A program made the translations under genes and the position numbers. Shown here in pieces: positions 11,601 through 24,700 of a stretch of DNA of 64,000 nucleotides. Each line of letters starts with the position of its first letter. The stretch's first letter is position 1. Source of the stretch: Salarias fasciatus (Eukaryota; Chordata; Actinopteri; Blenniiformes; Blenniidae); assembly GCF_902148845.1 (NCBI RefSeq), contig NC_043753.1:7119750-7183749 (forward strand), given 5' to 3'. The notes under the pieces are model-generated. The model was not told where the DNA came from. It ran no database searches and was given only the letters and a program-made list of their open reading frames with translations.

Positions 11601-14600
11601 TCTGGTGGTGAGTGCTGCACAGGAAGGAGAGCAGATCTCAACGTCACAAGTGGCCCCCTCCCTCCTCACCTCCCCCGTGGCGTCCACTCAGGCAGTCTCG
11701 GCCATTCTCACCCTGCTCACATCGAGTCCCAACGCCCTCTCGCACTCTCTCCTGCCCTCCCTGTTCGCGGCCGGCGCCGCTCCCGGTGCCGCTGCGCCCC
11801 AGCTTGTGCCTCAGCCTCAAATGGTCATGCCCTTGATCTTAAATGGGCTGCAAGCCCAAACACAGCAGCACCAAGAGAACCAGCAAGGCCAGCTCCTCAC
11901 CCAGTGTGTGCCATTCGTAGGTCTCAGCACAGCCCAGCAAGCCCTCCTAACCCAAAGACTAAACAGTTTGCAGAGTCAGTGGCCCTCCGCAGGAGTTCAA
12001 ACAAATACACAAGCCTGTGTAGAGGAGCAAAAGCAAACTGTAACAACTGAGGCAGAGCAAGACAAAAAGCAGAGCGACGTGACAGTTGAAGAGAAAGCCT
12101 CAGATCAGCTCAAAGATGGACAGAACCTGACTACAGAAACTGATCAAGAGGAGAAACCTAGGGAGCAGAACAGTAAAAACATTGCACAGTGCTCCAGTAT
12201 AGAAAGCAAAGGGAAGATTGAGAATAACGGAGACAATGGGAAGGCACATGGAGATAGCACAACAGATGGAGACAGTGCAACTAATCAGTTGGACCTGGAA
12301 GGTGATAAAGTAGCAAGCCTGAATCTTTCCCCAGTGGGCACAGAGAAGAGCCTCGGCAATAACAACCTATCGCCTTCTGCATCTGTGCCCAGCAACTCCA
12401 GTCTCAGTCCTGTAAATCTAAACTTAACACTCAGCCCCGATTCAACTCCTCAGAAGTCACAGTCGGGCACGAGCCCCAGTGGCTCCTTGGGCACCCCGAA
12501 AACCAGCCAGAGTACTAATGCCTTAACTAACAACCAAGCCCGTCTCAATTATAACACATCCATATATCCAGACCTTCCTGTGCTTTCAGAGTTCCAGTCA
12601 GAGGTTCTCTGGGCCTTCTTCGAATCGCGCAGTGAGGCTGACGCTGCAAGTCCTCCCCATGAGGACTGCGAGGCGCTCGGCAGAGAGGTCGGTCTGTCTG
12701 AAGAGGAAGTACGGAGGTGGCTGACTCAAGCATGCCTCGCCAAACAGAGATGGAGGGCGACAGAGTCGGAACACCTGGCTGGGTTTACAAAGCACGGCCA
12801 TGGCTCCGATGTCGACTACGATGATGAGGAAAGCTCACTGGTTATAGCCGAAGGAGACGACTATGCTGAAGCTTCAAGTAGCCAAGCAATGGATTTGTCT
12901 CAGACGAGAGGCAAACGCAAGCTAAGAGATTTAGGCAGGGAGAGTCGAGGAGAGTCCTGTCTCACCTCCGACTCGGAAAATGAGGTCTACACCTCTGTGA
13001 TTGTTTCCGATGAGGAAAGCCACAACGGTTCCTTCAAAGAATGCCCTGAAAGCCCCACGAAAGACAACACTCAGCGGGAGGTCTACAGTGACAGGGGATC
13101 GGTCGGAGGGAAGGTTTTACGCTCTACAACTGTGTTCCTTTCTGATGCAGAGGATGAATATGAGGAAGAGGAGGGGTCAGGGGGACAGAGGGCCAAGAGG
13201 AAAAAAAGGGGGGAGTTTGAACGTGATGAAGTGGAGGTGAAAAAGGAGAGGCAGGACCCTGATGTGGATCTGGAGTTGGAAGCCCAAGGGGATCCTCCGT
13301 ATTCACAGTCCCACATCATGGACCACCCAGAGATCCCAGCCAGTGCTCTTCACTCATCCCCTTGTCCCTCACTCCCTTCTCAGCACAGTTTCTCAGCCCT
13401 TATGTTGTCTCTCTGGCGCCACCGATAATCGGGGACGGGAGCAAAGTACCCGTTTTCAACAACCCGCCAACCATCACTCGTTTCGCCAGCTCTCTCCTGT
13501 CACAGTACAGTCTCTCCCATCCAAACCAAATTATTCCTCACTTGTCCAATGGCGATGACTGCGAGGCTGCGCTGGATCTCAGCATGGGCAAAAACAGTTC
13601 GAAATCTGCTTCCTCCTCATCTCTGGCTGATAAAATTGCCATACAAAAGGGACAATTGCTTGATGGCCTGGGCTTGAAGCCAACATCCAAAGGTCTTGTC
13701 GTGGTCCAGGTTAAGCCGGAGTCGGTAAGCGGCGTGCCGTCTTCCAACAGTGGCATGAGTCTGGTCAACTGCAGCAATCTGACCAAGTCCAGCATTTACA
13801 TGAGGGCAGCTGAGAAAATGAATGCCACGCTATTGGAAAGGGAGCGAGAGAAGGAGCAGGAAAAGCAAAAGGAGAGGGATCAAGAGCAGCCGCAGCAGAG
13901 AAAGGCCAAAGGAAAAAGGTTTCGAGACATGCGGCGTTCCAGGACCATCATTCAAGCTGAACAACTTGACATCCTGTATGGGTGCTATTTCAAAGATCCG
14001 AATCCTGGGAAACATGAATTCGAACAAATTTCCGAGTGGGTTCATCTTCCAAAGAAGGTTGTTCAGATTTGGTTCCAGAACATGAGGGCAAGGGAGAGGA
14101 AAGGCGAGGTCCGATTTATCAGTGACGGCACGCTGGCAGCGGTCGGCAAACCTCTCATCAAATTCACCTGGCCTCTGTCCAAACCCATATTCTCCAACAA
14201 GCCTGCTACAAACAATGCTGGATGTATGACAGCTACACCAATTGTGCGGACCCTCATCAAGACGGAGCGAGACCCTGTGAAGGAGCCAAGCAAGCCAGTC
14301 TTGATAAAAAAGATAATCCCCGTCCCCATCAAGCCCAAGGAGGTTATTTCTTCCACCACTGCGTCTTCTGCGAGCAGCGTTCCTTCAGCGGTGCCAAAGA
14401 TCAAGCTCGAAACCACCAGCAACGTCACCATGGTTAAAGTTGCACCAAAAGTCAATGCGCCTGTCCTCCTCGCCCCACCCAAGGATCCGGTCCCGATAGC
14501 CCCGCGACCTTCCCAGAAACGGAGGCTGGAGGAGGAGAGCGAGGAGGAAAAAACCGATGAGGAGAAAGACGTTGAAAGCGAGATGGGTCCTGGAACCACC

Positions 14601-16029
14601 AACCGCATGGTGCCGAAGGTCTCCACCACTCCCATCAACAACAGGCCTTCCTCAACCATGGTGTCGCAGAAACAGAACGGGCTGAACTACTGGACCTCCA
14701 AAGTCCCCATCAAGATCAACACCGTATCCAGAGAACAGCTGGCTCTCCCCGCGCACACCCCGCCTCGTCCCATCCCCCTCCTCCCACCCCGAGCATTGCC
14801 CCGGTCAGCCCAAACACCCCGAGCTCCGCCAAAGCGGCCAGCCTCTCCACCCCGCCCGCAGCCAAGTCCAGCCCCACGGAAAGCAGCTTCCTGCCCCACT
14901 CGTCCAGCCGCAGGCCGCGGACGCACCTGTCCTGCCTGCAGCTGTCCATCCTGCAGTCCTGTTACGAGACCTGCGCCCATCCCAACGCCATGGAGTGCGA
15001 GGCGATCGGCACGGAGCTCAACCTGCCGCTCAAGGTGGTGCAGATCTGGTTCCAGAACACCAGAGCCAAGGAGAAGCGCTGGAGACTGCAGCAGGAGAAA
15101 ATGGTACGCTGGCAACCACACAAATCACATATTTTCCGTTTATGCAATGCAGGCCTGACAAAACGGATTCAGCTGAAGTCTTGCAAGACACATTTTAGTT
15201 CTGTCTGTAATGTGCAGAAGGGAAGCAGACATTGTTCTAAAACTTGGGTAATTACATTTTATTTAAGATAATTATTTATTTTACCCCCAATGGGTGCATT
15301 TGCATTGTTGCAGCAGAAAGTCCAAGCAGTAAAAAAGTGTTGTGAAAGAATACAAACAATGTTGAAATCAATTACTGTAATATGACTGACAATATTTTAT
15401 GTTCTTGCGTGATGATGTTTGTAGTGATTGGAAATATACCAGAGATTAATATTGAGCAGATTGAATGAGATCTCATTCTAGTCCAAATGTGCCGAAATGC
15501 AGTCAGTCAGTTTAGATGTCCTGCTTTTCAGTCTAAAACAGTAAAATGCATCTACTGAGCTTGTTTCTTGTTCCATCTTTCTCTGTCTTAGTCTCCTGTG
15601 TCGGGCGGGAAGGTGGACATGAGCTCAGGAAGCTACCTGCAGTACAGCGCTCTCAAAGCCAACCGGCCCATCCTGCCCAAGCCGGTCCAGCTCACGGTCA
15701 CAGAACCCGCCGGGTCCCCGGTGGCCGGTCAGCCGGTGCCCAAAGAGACCCTGACCGGACGCTGCGACGCCTGCAACGTCTCCTTCGAATCCCGGGCCGC
15801 AGCGAGAGCCCACGTCTTCTCGCCGTGTCACCTGGCCACCCTGAGAACCACTAACTTTGGCCAGCCGATGGCGCTCGTCAACAAGAACGCGAGCGGGAAC
15901 GGCACGTCCGGCAGCGCCGTGTCGGGCTCGCAGGTCTCTCTTTCCACTACTGTAACCAGCTCCGGCGCCGCTTCCGGGGCAGACGCGGTTATCGAAATGC
16001 CTCCAGCGACGGCCACCAGCAAAAGTTAA
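5671..16029 (+). CDS. zfhx2: Zinc finger homeobox protein 2-like transcription factor
   Basis: Nuclear DNA-binding factor with mixed C2H2 fingers and homeodomains. Exons: 5671-5676 (only ATG CAG), 8158-8316, 9681-9741, 10910-15103, 15592-16029; phases fit. About 1,619 residues if two one-base frame steps (near 13.37 and 14.75 kb) are bridged. Domains in order: finger CPLCQKGQPDRSSLSLHL (~res 22-43), finger CNACLESFPNRTALSVHY (~172-194), finger CAICRVSYNHAITLESHM (~231-254), a degenerate homeodomain (nt 12560-12760), homeodomain with VVQIWFQNMRARERK (nt 13915-14100), homeodomain with VVQIWFQNTRAKEKRW (nt 14907-15090), and a last finger CDACNVSFESRAAARAH (nt 15763-15830). The order homeodomain then finger near the C-terminus matches the ZFHX3/ZFHX4/ZFHX2 family, and the thtpa neighbour fits ZFHX2. 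It is much shorter than mammalian ZFHX2 (about 2,570). ZHX/HOMEZ is less likely. Confidence 0.75.
5677..7619. other. zfhx2 intron 1, 5' part
   Basis: Intron following the six-base first coding exon. The first ~1 kb is GC- and CpG-rich with Sp1-like stretches, as expected just inside a CpG-island promoter. 6266-6290 contains an ATG followed by a plausible donor (gtaagc at 6285), so alternative 5' exons are possible but unproven. Nothing else is recognised. Confidence 0.5.
7620..8042. mobile_element. Non-autonomous DNA element of the GTTTACAC/AAAACG family
   Basis: The left end reads tttacattgcagcgttttga and the right end gttttcatctgaaaatcttg, roughly inverted to each other. The internal phrase ggcaggccacgagttggc appears in reverse complement at 35585-35605 and in altered form at 49495-49515. 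It lies in zfhx2 intron 1, just upstream of exon 2. Coding capacity is nil. The superfamily cannot be assigned from the ends alone. Confidence 0.55.
8317..10909. other. zfhx2 introns 2 and 3
   Basis: Apart from the 61-base exon at 9681-9741 (AVLKQAASAAAEDKGAPKPT), this 2.6-kb stretch is AT-rich intron. A short CA run lies at 8677-8689. Open frames of 60-100 codons here lack codon bias and resemble no family. Confidence 0.6.
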
Positions 16030-18730
16030 AAACTCAGATCAGGATTGGTCTGCACACTGACTCGTCGGGCCCGTTTGGGCTCCTTCACACTTTAATAAAT
16101 TTTGAGCACTAATCCTCAAAAACTAATTGAGTTTTTGACGTCGGCTCCCTTCCTGCATCTGCTTCCCTCTTGCTCAACCCTCACTGACTCGATGTCCGTT
16201 AATCCATAGAGCTCACCTGGAAATCGGGTCCCTCAGCAGACTCTTTCCATGCTGCTTGTCGCCGCCCGATTCCCACACACTTCTCCTCCATGCAGTTTTG
16301 GTCCTAACCCTGTGGTCACATATTAACTTACTACAACCTTCCTAAAATTTGTAAAGACACTCAACGTGCCGTGCTTGAGCTGTTCTGCCCTGAAGACTGA
16401 TGCAAGCGTTTCCTTTTTTGGGGGCCCGGAAACACTTTTTGGGATTAATACTATAAAATATATAACATCTCCCAGTTGGCTCCTGTGGATTCCCTCTCTC
16501 TATATATATTTTTTTCCTTTTCTTTCCCCCTCTTGCCTAAACTTTTCACTTTGTTGCTTGGAGATGAACTGTGGGAGAGCAGGAATCTTTATGAACTGTC
16601 ACCTTTTCATTCGCTACAGGAGTGATCTGAACAGCATTGCATCTCCTCATTTTTGGGATACAAAAGAGGTACTGAAGAGAGAGACGGTGCTGTCGGTTCG
16701 TCCCCGTTTCACACACTCATAGTTTCATGACAATCCAAATAGACGGCGCAAAAGAGAGGCTGAGGAAAGTCTAATCTTTGGCATACCGCACTTTGACACA
16801 TTTTGCATTGTTTTTGAGATGTTTTTTGAGCATTCTGATGCAGGTGTCTTTTTATGAAAAGATACAATATGCATGTTGGATGCCTTAATATAAACCATGT
16901 TTAATACGATTTATTGATTTTGCTAATCAAATAGAGTAATGCTTTAGGAGTGCATAATGTGCAAAAGTTTGATCTGGTTGTAGAAACGCTGAAGAGCCTC
17001 GTTCCAATTTGCTTTCATTTTGGGAGGGAACATGTGAATGTGATCTTTAACGGAGCAGCTCACGCCTGTAAAGTCGTCCGCATTCGTTCGGCCAAGGAAT
17101 CCAGTTACCAATCCAATCTGCTTGTGCTTCACATCTCTCCGCTCCTGTAAATCTATACTTTCCACCCAGAATGTCTGTGTCGTTTTGGAATGCAGCTCTT
17201 CGGACGCGTCGGGGAAGATAAATGCTTTGCACCTTCTGTGGGTGTGTTAGAAATATGACAGCCTTAAGAGGAAACACCACCAGCTATATAAATTCAAGCC
17301 CGGGTGATCCTCGTATATTGTCGGTGAATTAATGTCACCCCCATCTGGCACGGAGGGTCAGACTGATTTCCTTAAAGAAAAAAAAACACAAAAAAACTTT
17401 TTTTTTTGCCATGAATACTGTGTACGAGACAGGAAAGTTGAGTACCCATTTATGTACGTCAATATTTATACGAAAGAAAATACAATTTTAAAACTGGCAG
17501 AATAGATTTTTTTCCTTTTTTTTTTTTCCTTTTTATATTTTTTTTGGTGTAATTTAGGTCAAAAGCCAAAACCTCTGAATCTGAGGACAGAGCTTGAAAT
17601 GGTGTGTTCCCCGTTCATGTTTCCCCCCCCTCCTCGTTTTGGTTCAGTTCTGAAGCAGAGTTGGCGAATCTGGTCGTGTACGTGCTGTGAAACGAGACCC
17701 GACACCTGGAATCTACGACAAGGGAGACAAGTTGGGTGTTCAGTAGTATCCCCGAAAGCTAATGGGTACTCGAATCTAGAAAAAAAAGCAAAATTATGAC
17801 ATATAAGATGCGTTGACTGAGAGCTAATAAGATGGTGCTGTGTTGAAGGACACATAACATACTAAAGATGTTTTTCCTTCAATTTAAGTTGTATATTAAT
17901 GTTACTATTGATAGTTTTAACAAAATGCAAAACTAAAAACAAACTCTTTTGTAAAGAAATATATTAAAAAAGAAAAATAACTGATATTCCAAAGTGATCC
18001 TCCCTTTGCTTTCTGTCATTCAAAAAAACCAAAAAGCAATCTTAAGGTCGACAGAGAGCGGGAGAGGTGTTTCGTAAATGCAAACTGTAAAGGACATCCC
18101 ACGGCTTGACACTTGCACTAGTCCACAATCTTTGCACAAGCTACAGACATTTCAAACGAACACAGACAGCCATTACCACAAAGAGAGGGGCGCTCCGGAA
18201 ACAGTCAGCTTCTCTCGCGCTCCCATTGGAAACTGTATCTTGTGTGTAAAGCAAGGACTGGACTGCTCCAACCTCAAGACTGGGATTACACACACATACA
18301 CACACATGCGCGCACACACACACACACACACACGCACACACAGACACGGTGTTGCACTGTCCAAACTAGATACGTTTTTATGGAGATCTGCTTTTTATTC
18401 TCTTTTGTTTCATTGTCACTTTGATTATCACTATTGTTATAACTGTACTACTACTTATACGATTTATTATTACTACTCATCACTGTTTTTTGATTATTAT
18501 TGATCCATAATGGTTTTAAAACGCCACCTCTGCTCAAAAGAGTATGGTATTCCTATGAATATTGAACAATTATAGTGGCAGTGTTGTTATGACTTGTTAG
18601 ATTTTTGATTAAGCTTTTTTTGGTTTTGTTTTTTTCCCTCCTCACTTGTACCTGCCTTTTTTGTGTTTGGTCTCCATTATGCTTTCTTTGATATACAGAA
18701 AAAGAAATAAAAATCAGTTGAACTACATGG
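16030..18730 (+). other. zfhx2 3' UTR
   Basis: From the TAA-terminated last exon to a canonical AATAAA at 18706-18711 there is no splice-supported coding sequence, which fits a 2.7-kb 3' UTR. It holds U-rich tracts (17398-17410, 17510-17545) and a CA run (18288-18342). The tail after the hexamer (atggatggagctcttctttgg) is compatible with a cleavage region. Confidence 0.6.
18706..18711 (+). terminator. Poly(A) signal for zfhx2
   Basis: AATAAA in an A-rich setting about 2.7 kb after the stop codon, the first strong candidate with a following T/G-rich region. Confidence 0.6.
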
Positions 18731-20559
18731 ATGGAGCTCTTCTTTGGTGCATGGTTCTTATTTTTCTTCCATCATGAGGGATTCTTCAATGTAAACGAAT
18801 TTAGGTTGCACATTTCACCCTAAAACTCACTCAGTCGTACGCAGTGGACAGGGTGAAACGCAGGACTGAATCAACACTAGTGAGATTGGAAAATTTCCTC
18901 CAGCTGCCCCGAATGTACCCTGCTTTACATCTGGAAAGCAAGCAGTTGTCACTATATTTACACTCACCGGCCACTTCATTATTTCTCCTGAAATCTCTGT
19001 TCTTCCACTGCATCAGCTCTGCTATTCTGCTTTGCCAGATTATGCCAGATTGGATCATTTTGTGGGCCGGTTTCGGGCCACCGGCCTTATGTTTGACACC
19101 CCTCCACTGGCGTGTACCTTAATATGCTCGATCTAATGTGTCCCGTCTGTTCCACACGGTGAGAGATGTGGCCTGTTCCGGCAGGACCCCCAAAGCTTTG
19201 CAACGGAAACATCCAAACCAAACAGCAAATTGTGAAATCTGGACTTGAGCTTATTGTTCTTTTGTAGTTTTGCAACAATACAACTCGAAGTAAAGACTGT
19301 TGTTCCCGGTGACCAAAAAAGGCTGAACCAAAGTAAATGAGATAACAAATGAATGTGGAAAATGTGTGAGTTTCCATTATTCTGTTTGTGGCGCTCAGTG
19401 GACAAAGCTGCTCTGGGACACTCAGTCGGCCAGTTCAGTGACCGCAGCAACTCGTCTTCAATATTCTGATTTGTATTAACCGTTTTCATTTGGAGACGAT
19501 ACCTGATTTGGCTTGGAGGAACCTCTGTATGGAGTTTGCATTATCTCCGAGTACGCACTTTTTTTATTTTTCTATTTTCCTCACATAGTCCTGAAACATT
19601 TGCCTGTGGTTTAGTGCTCCACGGTGTGTGAGTGCGTAGTTCTCCTTCAGCTGACTGTCCTGGACAAAACCGGCTTTTGGATAAAGAGCATAAAATGTAT
19701 GGATCTTTTGACCTAACTCATTTTTCCAGGACCAAATTTATGTTTCACATTGCCTGTGAAGCACTTTGTTAAATGAGTTTTTACAAGTGGTGTGATATAC
19801 TGTGCAGCAGCAAAGCCTCTGGCCTGGATCAGAGTTAAATAAACACTCAAGAGTTTCACGTTAGTCTGGTTTGGATTGAGCTCTCAGAAACAAATCGGTA
19901 CATGTAAAACAAACTGCTGTCATGATGTATATTCTGTGTCAAAGATCCACAGCTATGTAATACAATGTCAGTGTTTTGGTGTCACTTTGAAGAGCGAAGG
20001 ATTCACCGTCTGTATATACAGTCAGACTATTGCAGGAATTCCTCCAATTAGCAGCGAGGATACAGAGCTTCCAAAACCCATCACACCCTGCGTTTGATAC
20101 TTATCGAGCTCCTTGAACTCTGCTGTGTTCAGACTTCAATCAAATGTTGTACACACAGCCTCACAGTCCTCATTTGGTGTGCACCAGAGCTGTGATGACA
20201 ATAATAAATCTTTCAGAAATAGAGCGGATTAATGCAGCAATAGGAGTAGGGTTTGTTTAAATCACACCGAATGTGGAGCCACCCCCAGAAACACCTGTCA
20301 GTGTGATGAAGCAAAGCTTGTCAACGCTGCGAACTACGCTCATGGATATAAACAGAGAGACATTGAAACTGCTCCAGCAAAATGAGAACACCAGAGATCG
20401 TACATGAGCGTTTAATTACGCATGGAAAGTTAGAAATTCACCCAGAAAACAGTGGAGGGTTTTTGTTGATACAGAGGAAAGGTGAAAGGTCAGCATTCAT
20501 CTTGACTCCAGAAATCTGGGTGTAATTAAGAACTCGGATCTGAAACTGAATTAAGGCCA
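18731..20559. other. zfhx2-pabpn1 intergenic region with hAT remnants
   Basis: 18958-18985 (cactcaccggccacttcatt) matches a phrase common in fish DNA-transposon ends. 19068-19103 ends in cttatgtttgacacccct, the right terminus of the hAT family whose complete copy lies at 40521-40794. The rest is unremarkable, with no supported gene. Confidence 0.5.
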
Positions 20560-21048
20560 TCACAACATCAGATTACTGCCATCTGAAAAAATATGGCAGA
20601 ATTAGAATTAAAGGATTTGTGATCAATCAATATTTAGAGACACTTGTTCATGCATTTATTACCAACAAGCTGGATTATTGTAATACTGTGTTTACAGGCC
20701 TCAGTAAAATATGTGTAAGAGAAATCCTCACTAACACAATGAGGGGAGAGCACATCCTGCCTGAGCTTCAGTCTCTGCGCTGGCTGCCTGTCGGTCAGGA
20801 TTTACTACAAAATCTTACTTCTTGTCTATAAAGCTTTCAGTGGTCATAGGCCTAAATACATATCAGATTGTATTACCTTTGTCTCAATAAAGCATTCATT
20901 TTTTATAATTGCTTTGTTTGAATGGATTTTCATAATCTTAATCACTTCAATTCTTAATTGCCTTACCTTGATGTATCTCTTTTATTTCTTTGTGATTCTG
21001 TGATTTTCTTTGTGTCTGATTGGGGCTATATAAATAAATTTACCTGAA
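20560..21048 (+). mobile_element. L2-type LINE 3' fragment
   Basis: Translation gives AFITNKLDYCNTVF followed by LPELQSLRWLPV, the conserved C-terminal reverse-transcriptase landmarks of L2/CR1-like LINEs (normally about 'LDYCNAL...LHWLPV'). The copy ends in ggggctatataaataaattt, the usual L2 tail. It is 5'-truncated and its frames are broken, so it is a dead fragment. Confidence 0.8.
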
Positions 21049-21319
21049 GTGACTGATGACTGTTATTCTTAAGACTTTTTTTCTAGGAATGTTTTCCTGT
21101 CTCTACAAGTAAATGCATCTATGAGCAGAAGAGATAATTTCAGGTGACTAATTTAAACAAAGGTCATTAAAGGTCACACTGGGGGAGAATATTTTTATGG
21201 GATTATTAATTTGTTTGAACGATTGGTTTGGCAGTCCGGTTACAAGTGATAAAGATATGATGGACAGCATCGTAATCCAATTAAAGGCACACATGCGATT
21301 TTGTAGCCGGAATGTCCTG

Positions 21320-21430
21320 TGTGATTATCCAATGGGATTACTGCAGACACCAAAGGGGCGGGACCTGAGCAAGCCCTCGACCAATAAAATTGCGAGTTTT
21401 CCGCCCGCAGTGATCATGGCTCCGCCCCTG
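21320..21430 (+). promoter_or_regulatory. pabpn1 core promoter region
   Basis: Two CCAAT boxes (21329-21333 and 21381-21385), a GC box ggggcggg (21355-21362) and another Sp1-like tccgcccctg (21421-21430) cluster about 330-430 bases before the pabpn1 ATG. This is the classic NF-Y/Sp1 layout of a housekeeping promoter. No TATA box is in the expected place. Confidence 0.65.
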
Positions 21431-21759
21431 GCTTCCATTTCTGAACTGAAGGGACGCCGCCACTCTCGCGCAGGGTCCTCGCCTTTTTTTATACACACAT
21501 TTAAGTAAATAAACTAGATTATCTGACGCAAGTTAGCACCACTTCCCGTCGGTAGCGTGAAGCCGCGGTCCCTGTCTATCGCGGTACGCTGTTTGACTAG
21601 TGCCTGGAACTGACGCGAGTGTTTTATTCCCCATTTTAACTTTACTAAGCGGCGTTTTCCGCCGTTTTTTTTCTCCCACTCTCACCCCCCTCGTGTGTGA
21701 GTAGGGGCCTGCGACGTCGGTTTGGCCACGAGGCGCGTCGGTACAGTCGGATTTGGGCG

Positions 21760-24700
21760 ATGGCGGAGTTCGGTAACGGACTAACGGAGGAATCCCTACT
21801 AGATTCGGACCCCGGACATCCCGAGCTGGAGGACCCGGGAGTCGGCGATGAAGAGCCGGGGTTAGAGGAAGGAGAGGCCGCGATTGAAGACCCGGTAAGT
21901 GAAGGGCATTGTTTAAAGCTCCCGACTGAATCCACGAGACACGCCGTGACGAACGGAGTGACCGGAGTGGGTCGGTGATTTAAGAAAAGCGTCTGGCAAT
22001 TTGTTGATTTCTTTCCCCCTTTACATATCTCGGGTCACATGCCGTTTCGCGTTACTGCTATTATCACCGCCATTGTGGTTCACGCAGTGCAGTAGAAATG
22101 GGTGGCGACATGGTGGTGTCGGCGGCCATCTTGGCGCAACGCGACGCCAGTTTCTCTGCGCCAGGGAGCAGCTCGAGGAGGAGGAGGAGGAGGAGGAGGG
22201 GGGAGATCCGAGACGGAGATGCAGGAGACTGTTAGGGGCGAGGGTAGGACAGGCCGCCGCCATTAGCCCGCCGCTGTGCGAGTCCACCTCCCTGAGAAGG
22301 CGACCTGCTGACGGTAAAGGACATTTTTTATTCCCTTTGACGGTGTCATGGCGCTGCTACCGCCGGTCTGTGTACACGCAAATGACGGTGCAGGCAGCGG
22401 CAGGCTAACATTAGCTTAATGCGACCTGCAGTTAATTTAACCAGCGGATCGCTCAATTAAAATCACTAATCGGGGGATAAAGGCACCTCGAGCCGACTGC
22501 TGTTTGCAGAGATTCTGCTATTATCGCCATGTGTCAAGCTAGCGGGGATGTGGCAGCCGTGCACCTGACCATCTTTTGTCGTTTCTAATGGACGACGATC
22601 GTGTGATGGACGAAATGTGCACAATCCATCCATCTATTTATCATCCATCCATACATCCATCCATCCATCCTTCACAATATCTTGCACAATTAGTGCATAA
22701 TCCCAGATGATGTGGGCACATTGAGCGCAGAAGGGGGCTGCGGTATTTGAGGGGCTGGGTTTGCATCCTTTAGCAAAGGAGAAAAGGGAGGGGAAGCTGG
22801 CACTGGATATGCGACAAAAATCGGAATCCACTGGATGGATTGTTTCATCCACCCCGCTTTCGATCACAGCTTCCTCTCGTGCATGATGTGGATGTATGCA
22901 GATGATGGTGGATCGCCAGTCACATGGTTACCAGGGGTGCTCCCATTAACATGTCGGTGTGCAGTCTTTATTCCCCCGTGGCGAGATTTTAATGTCCGTG
23001 TCAGTGCACCCTGTCGTGCATTTGCATTATAGACCTCGTCAGCATCGACAGCAGCCCTGGATGGAGCTGGAGTGACTCCCACTGTGCTGCAGTGCACCAC
23101 TGTCAGACAGGAGGGTCCGCTCCCATGTGAGGGCACAATCATCCCACTGTTCAACAGCGCAGTGTCTATTTTCCTTATCACTCTCGGTTTTGTGGGCGGA
23201 CTTCAGATTGCATTGTGTGCCCTGCTTCAGTCGTGTTCAGGAACCCCTGTCCTGAGGCAGCATTTTAATGGTCACACTTGTGTGAATAATTCTGAAATGC
23301 AAATTACAAAATGTCCAGTGTCGGGTGCATTAAACGTCATCTTAGAGCTTGAACCATTGCTTTTACAGTGCATGGAAAGACCAGGAAAGACCAGATCAGC
23401 ATAGCTTATTAACAATGTCTTTTTCTCAGATTTTTAAAAAGATGTCTGGACATTGAGGGGGTTTATTCATGCTGCCTTGATGAGAGAAATCAACCTGAGC
23501 TTGTTTATTGATTATTTTATGTTTGGATCAATAATCTCATGGTCTGAGTATATATTTTTGATGGCCTTCAAGAACAGAGCAGATTAGATTACATTAGATT
23601 GCAGGGATCAAGTTTACTGAGGATAGAGGACAAAGTATGTCGGAAGACCAACCAGACAGAAGTTTAAATAAAGCACATTTCTGAAGCCTTTTTTGAGTTG
23701 ATGTTATGATAGCAGCATCGTTTTTGTCATTTAGATCATTCATTTCCCTCTTTCCAAGTCTACAAAAGTAATAATTGACTTTATAATGCCTTGCCAGGGC
23801 AGCATTTCTTAGCATATTGAAATAATGTTTTGCGTGATTGTGCTCGGTTTCCGGTGTGAGTGAAGATGTACAAATAATGGACTCTGAGCTCTGATGTCTG
23901 CCCTGCAGGAGCTGGAGGCAATCAAAGCCCGGGTGAGAGAAATGGAGGAAGAGGCCGAGAAGCTGAAGGAGCTCCAGAACGAGGTGGAGAAACAGATGAA
24001 TCTCAGCCCCCCACCAGGTACGTTCATGTTCTGTCTTTATGCCTGCCTAAATACTAAACTGCTGCAGTCACTTTTCTTTTAATCAACAATTTGAAAGGTA
24101 CCTCCAGGTGGGATTATAAGTGGCATCACAGTGGTGAAGATTAATAAAGGAGTTTTAAAAGTGCATTAAATATTCATGTTGAGCAACTGTTGCAGGATTT
24201 CAGTTCAGTTACCAAGCCAATAACGGAAATCTCTGAAAACCACAATAGAGCATAAAGCAATGACTGTGAGGAGTTATATACTTGAATAGATTATGATTCT
24301 TTATTGATATACATGGTGACATGCCGTGTTTTAGAAACACATACACCTACCATATTCCTCATTTATTCTTGTGTTATTTCACTAAATTTTTTTTTTTAAA
24401 GTTTTCCACTTTTTGCTTCTCTTCACTTCGATTTGCTCTCCTCTGCAGTCGGCCCCGTCATCATGTCCATCGAGGAAAAGATGGAGGCAGATGGCAGATC
24501 TATTTATGTCGGAAATGTGAGTAACTGTCTTCATTAGTGCCTGGTGGCCCTGCTATTGTAGCCATGTGTTTTGATTGTTGTAATGTTTTAGAACAAACTG
24601 ATTTGTCTGTGGTCCATCTTGCCACAAATATTTGACTGGATTCCTGCTTTTGTCCTTTTTAACAGTGTTTAATCAGGAATTTCTTAAAGACATGCCTGAT

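Noticed and set aside
5671-16029. Assignment of the homeobox gene to ZHX or HOMEZ
   Set aside because: ZHX has paired N-terminal fingers then five homeodomains, and HOMEZ has no fingers. The finger after the last homeodomain and the thtpa neighbour favour ZFHX2.
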